Below are positions 1 to 64,000 of a stretch of 64,000 nucleotides of DNA, piece by piece. The stretch is from Carettochelys insculpta. Lineage: Eukaryota; Chordata; Testudines; Carettochelyidae. Position numbers and translations under genes: made by a program. Below the pieces are notes generated by a model, which was not told the DNA's origin, ran no database searches, and saw nothing but the letters and a program-made list of their open reading frames with translations. The DNA is taken from assembly GCF_033958435.1 (NCBI RefSeq), contig NC_134146.1, positions 26,868,501 through 26,932,500 of the forward strand. The letters are read 5' to 3'. Numbering within the stretch: position 1 is the stretch's first letter; each line of letters begins with the position of its first letter.

Positions 1-392
1 CCAATCTCAGTTTTGAAATAAAAATAGAATACTATAACTTCGCATAGAATACCAACCAGCAAATTATAAATTCTCAAATGATTCCTTAGAAGTCCTAATT
101 TAAGCCCAGACTACTACAACAAAGTGTAGGCACTACACATGGGTACATTGTGTCACAGGAGAATCTCTATAAAATGCAGTGCCTTGTGCAAAAGCACATT
201 AGACCCATGCCAGTCACTGGGCACAATGCATTTATCAAATTTATCTAGTTAGCAAGAATAGGTGTCCACAATTGGACAGTACTAGAAGAAATCTTAACTT
301 ATAGGCCTTGACACAAATTTTTATTTATCTCTGAAATATTTATTGCTAATGAGTATTTTTCTTCTCTTGACTTGTTTTCTCTTGTCTTCTAG
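1..392 (+). other. MED12L intron, 3' part
   Basis: AT-rich sequence upstream of the first visible exon. No repeat family or RNA gene recognised; it ends in a T/C-rich tract and acceptor at 391-392. Confidence 0.8.
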
Positions 393-63726
<63,334 letters not shown>

Positions 63727-64000
63727 CCCTGGAAGGTGGGATCGAGATGTAGTGTTATGTTTGCACTGAAGAAAAATCAAAATTCAATGCACTAGTTATT
63801 GCTAGAAAGCAAACTTTTTTAATTTTTTTTCTCTTTAGTTTTTTCAATACGTACTTTTTGTGCTTTAATTGATGTGAATATGTAACAAAGTGAAAGAGTT
63901 TTTTTGGCATTTAACTGGAATTAAATGTATGGATTTGTGGGCCTATTTGAAGAACACAGTTGTTGCAAATGAATTTGGTGCTTTTTAGGGTACTGTTACT
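63727..64000 (+). other. MED12L: MED12L 3' UTR, partial
   Basis: Sequence after the stop is AT-rich without open frame. An ATTAAA hexamer lies at 63922-63927 and could be a polyadenylation signal; no AATAAA is seen before the window ends, so the true end may lie beyond. Confidence 0.7.

Overview
The window is vertebrate genomic DNA, not prokaryotic. It carries the 3' half of one multi-exon gene on the + strand, the Mediator kinase-module subunit MED12L. Twenty-three coding exons can be placed by reading frame and splice sites, from 393 to the stop codon at 63724-63726. Their lengths sum to one continuous frame of about 1103 residues (1104 codons with the stop). The encoded protein ends in the QYGHSSHF tail typical of MED12L rather than MED12. 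All introns are GT-AG except one GC-AG intron (after 18860). The window starts inside an upstream intron and ends in the 3' UTR. No other protein gene of the host is recognised; the P2RY/GPR genes that mammals keep in earlier MED12L introns are not present here.

The repeat content points to a non-avian sauropsid, most likely a cryptodire turtle. It includes CR1 LINE 3' ends with the ATTCTATG tail, 3' ends of Penelope-like elements carrying the sequence familiar from turtle SINE-like repeats, many short DNA-transposon derivatives (MITEs) with TA target duplications or hAT-like ends, and a DIRS tyrosine-recombinase retrotransposon.

Layout: 1-20.6 kb holds 15 exons (HEAT-like helical part of MED12L), with a Penelope-like 3' end at 4.35-5.0 kb and several MITEs. 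20.6-42.5 kb is repeat-rich intron around two Pro/Gln-rich exons; it also holds five small exon-like segments with good splice signals and mostly compatible phases, whose reality is open. 42.6-47.3 kb is a 4.6 kb DIRS element inserted 28 bp past the donor of the 42518-42607 exon. It has an uninterrupted RT/RNase H frame, a damaged gag and a broken recombinase frame. Its internal complementary region fixes both ends to the base. 47.9-53.3 kb holds three Q-rich exons, a MITE with a nested LINE fragment bounded by a 12-bp target duplication, and two head-to-head Penelope-like fragments. 53.3-63.2 kb is a long intron with a 0.5 kb inverted pair of MITEs and a 447-bp palindromic MITE. The last two coding exons and the start of the 3' UTR close the window.

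The most interesting items are the DIRS copy next to a splice donor, the hammerhead-ribozyme-like core in the Penelope 3' ends, the hairpin-forming MITE pair, the GC-AG intron, and the unexplained exon-like segments in the 23-36 kb introns. No wholly new system could be demonstrated by reading alone.
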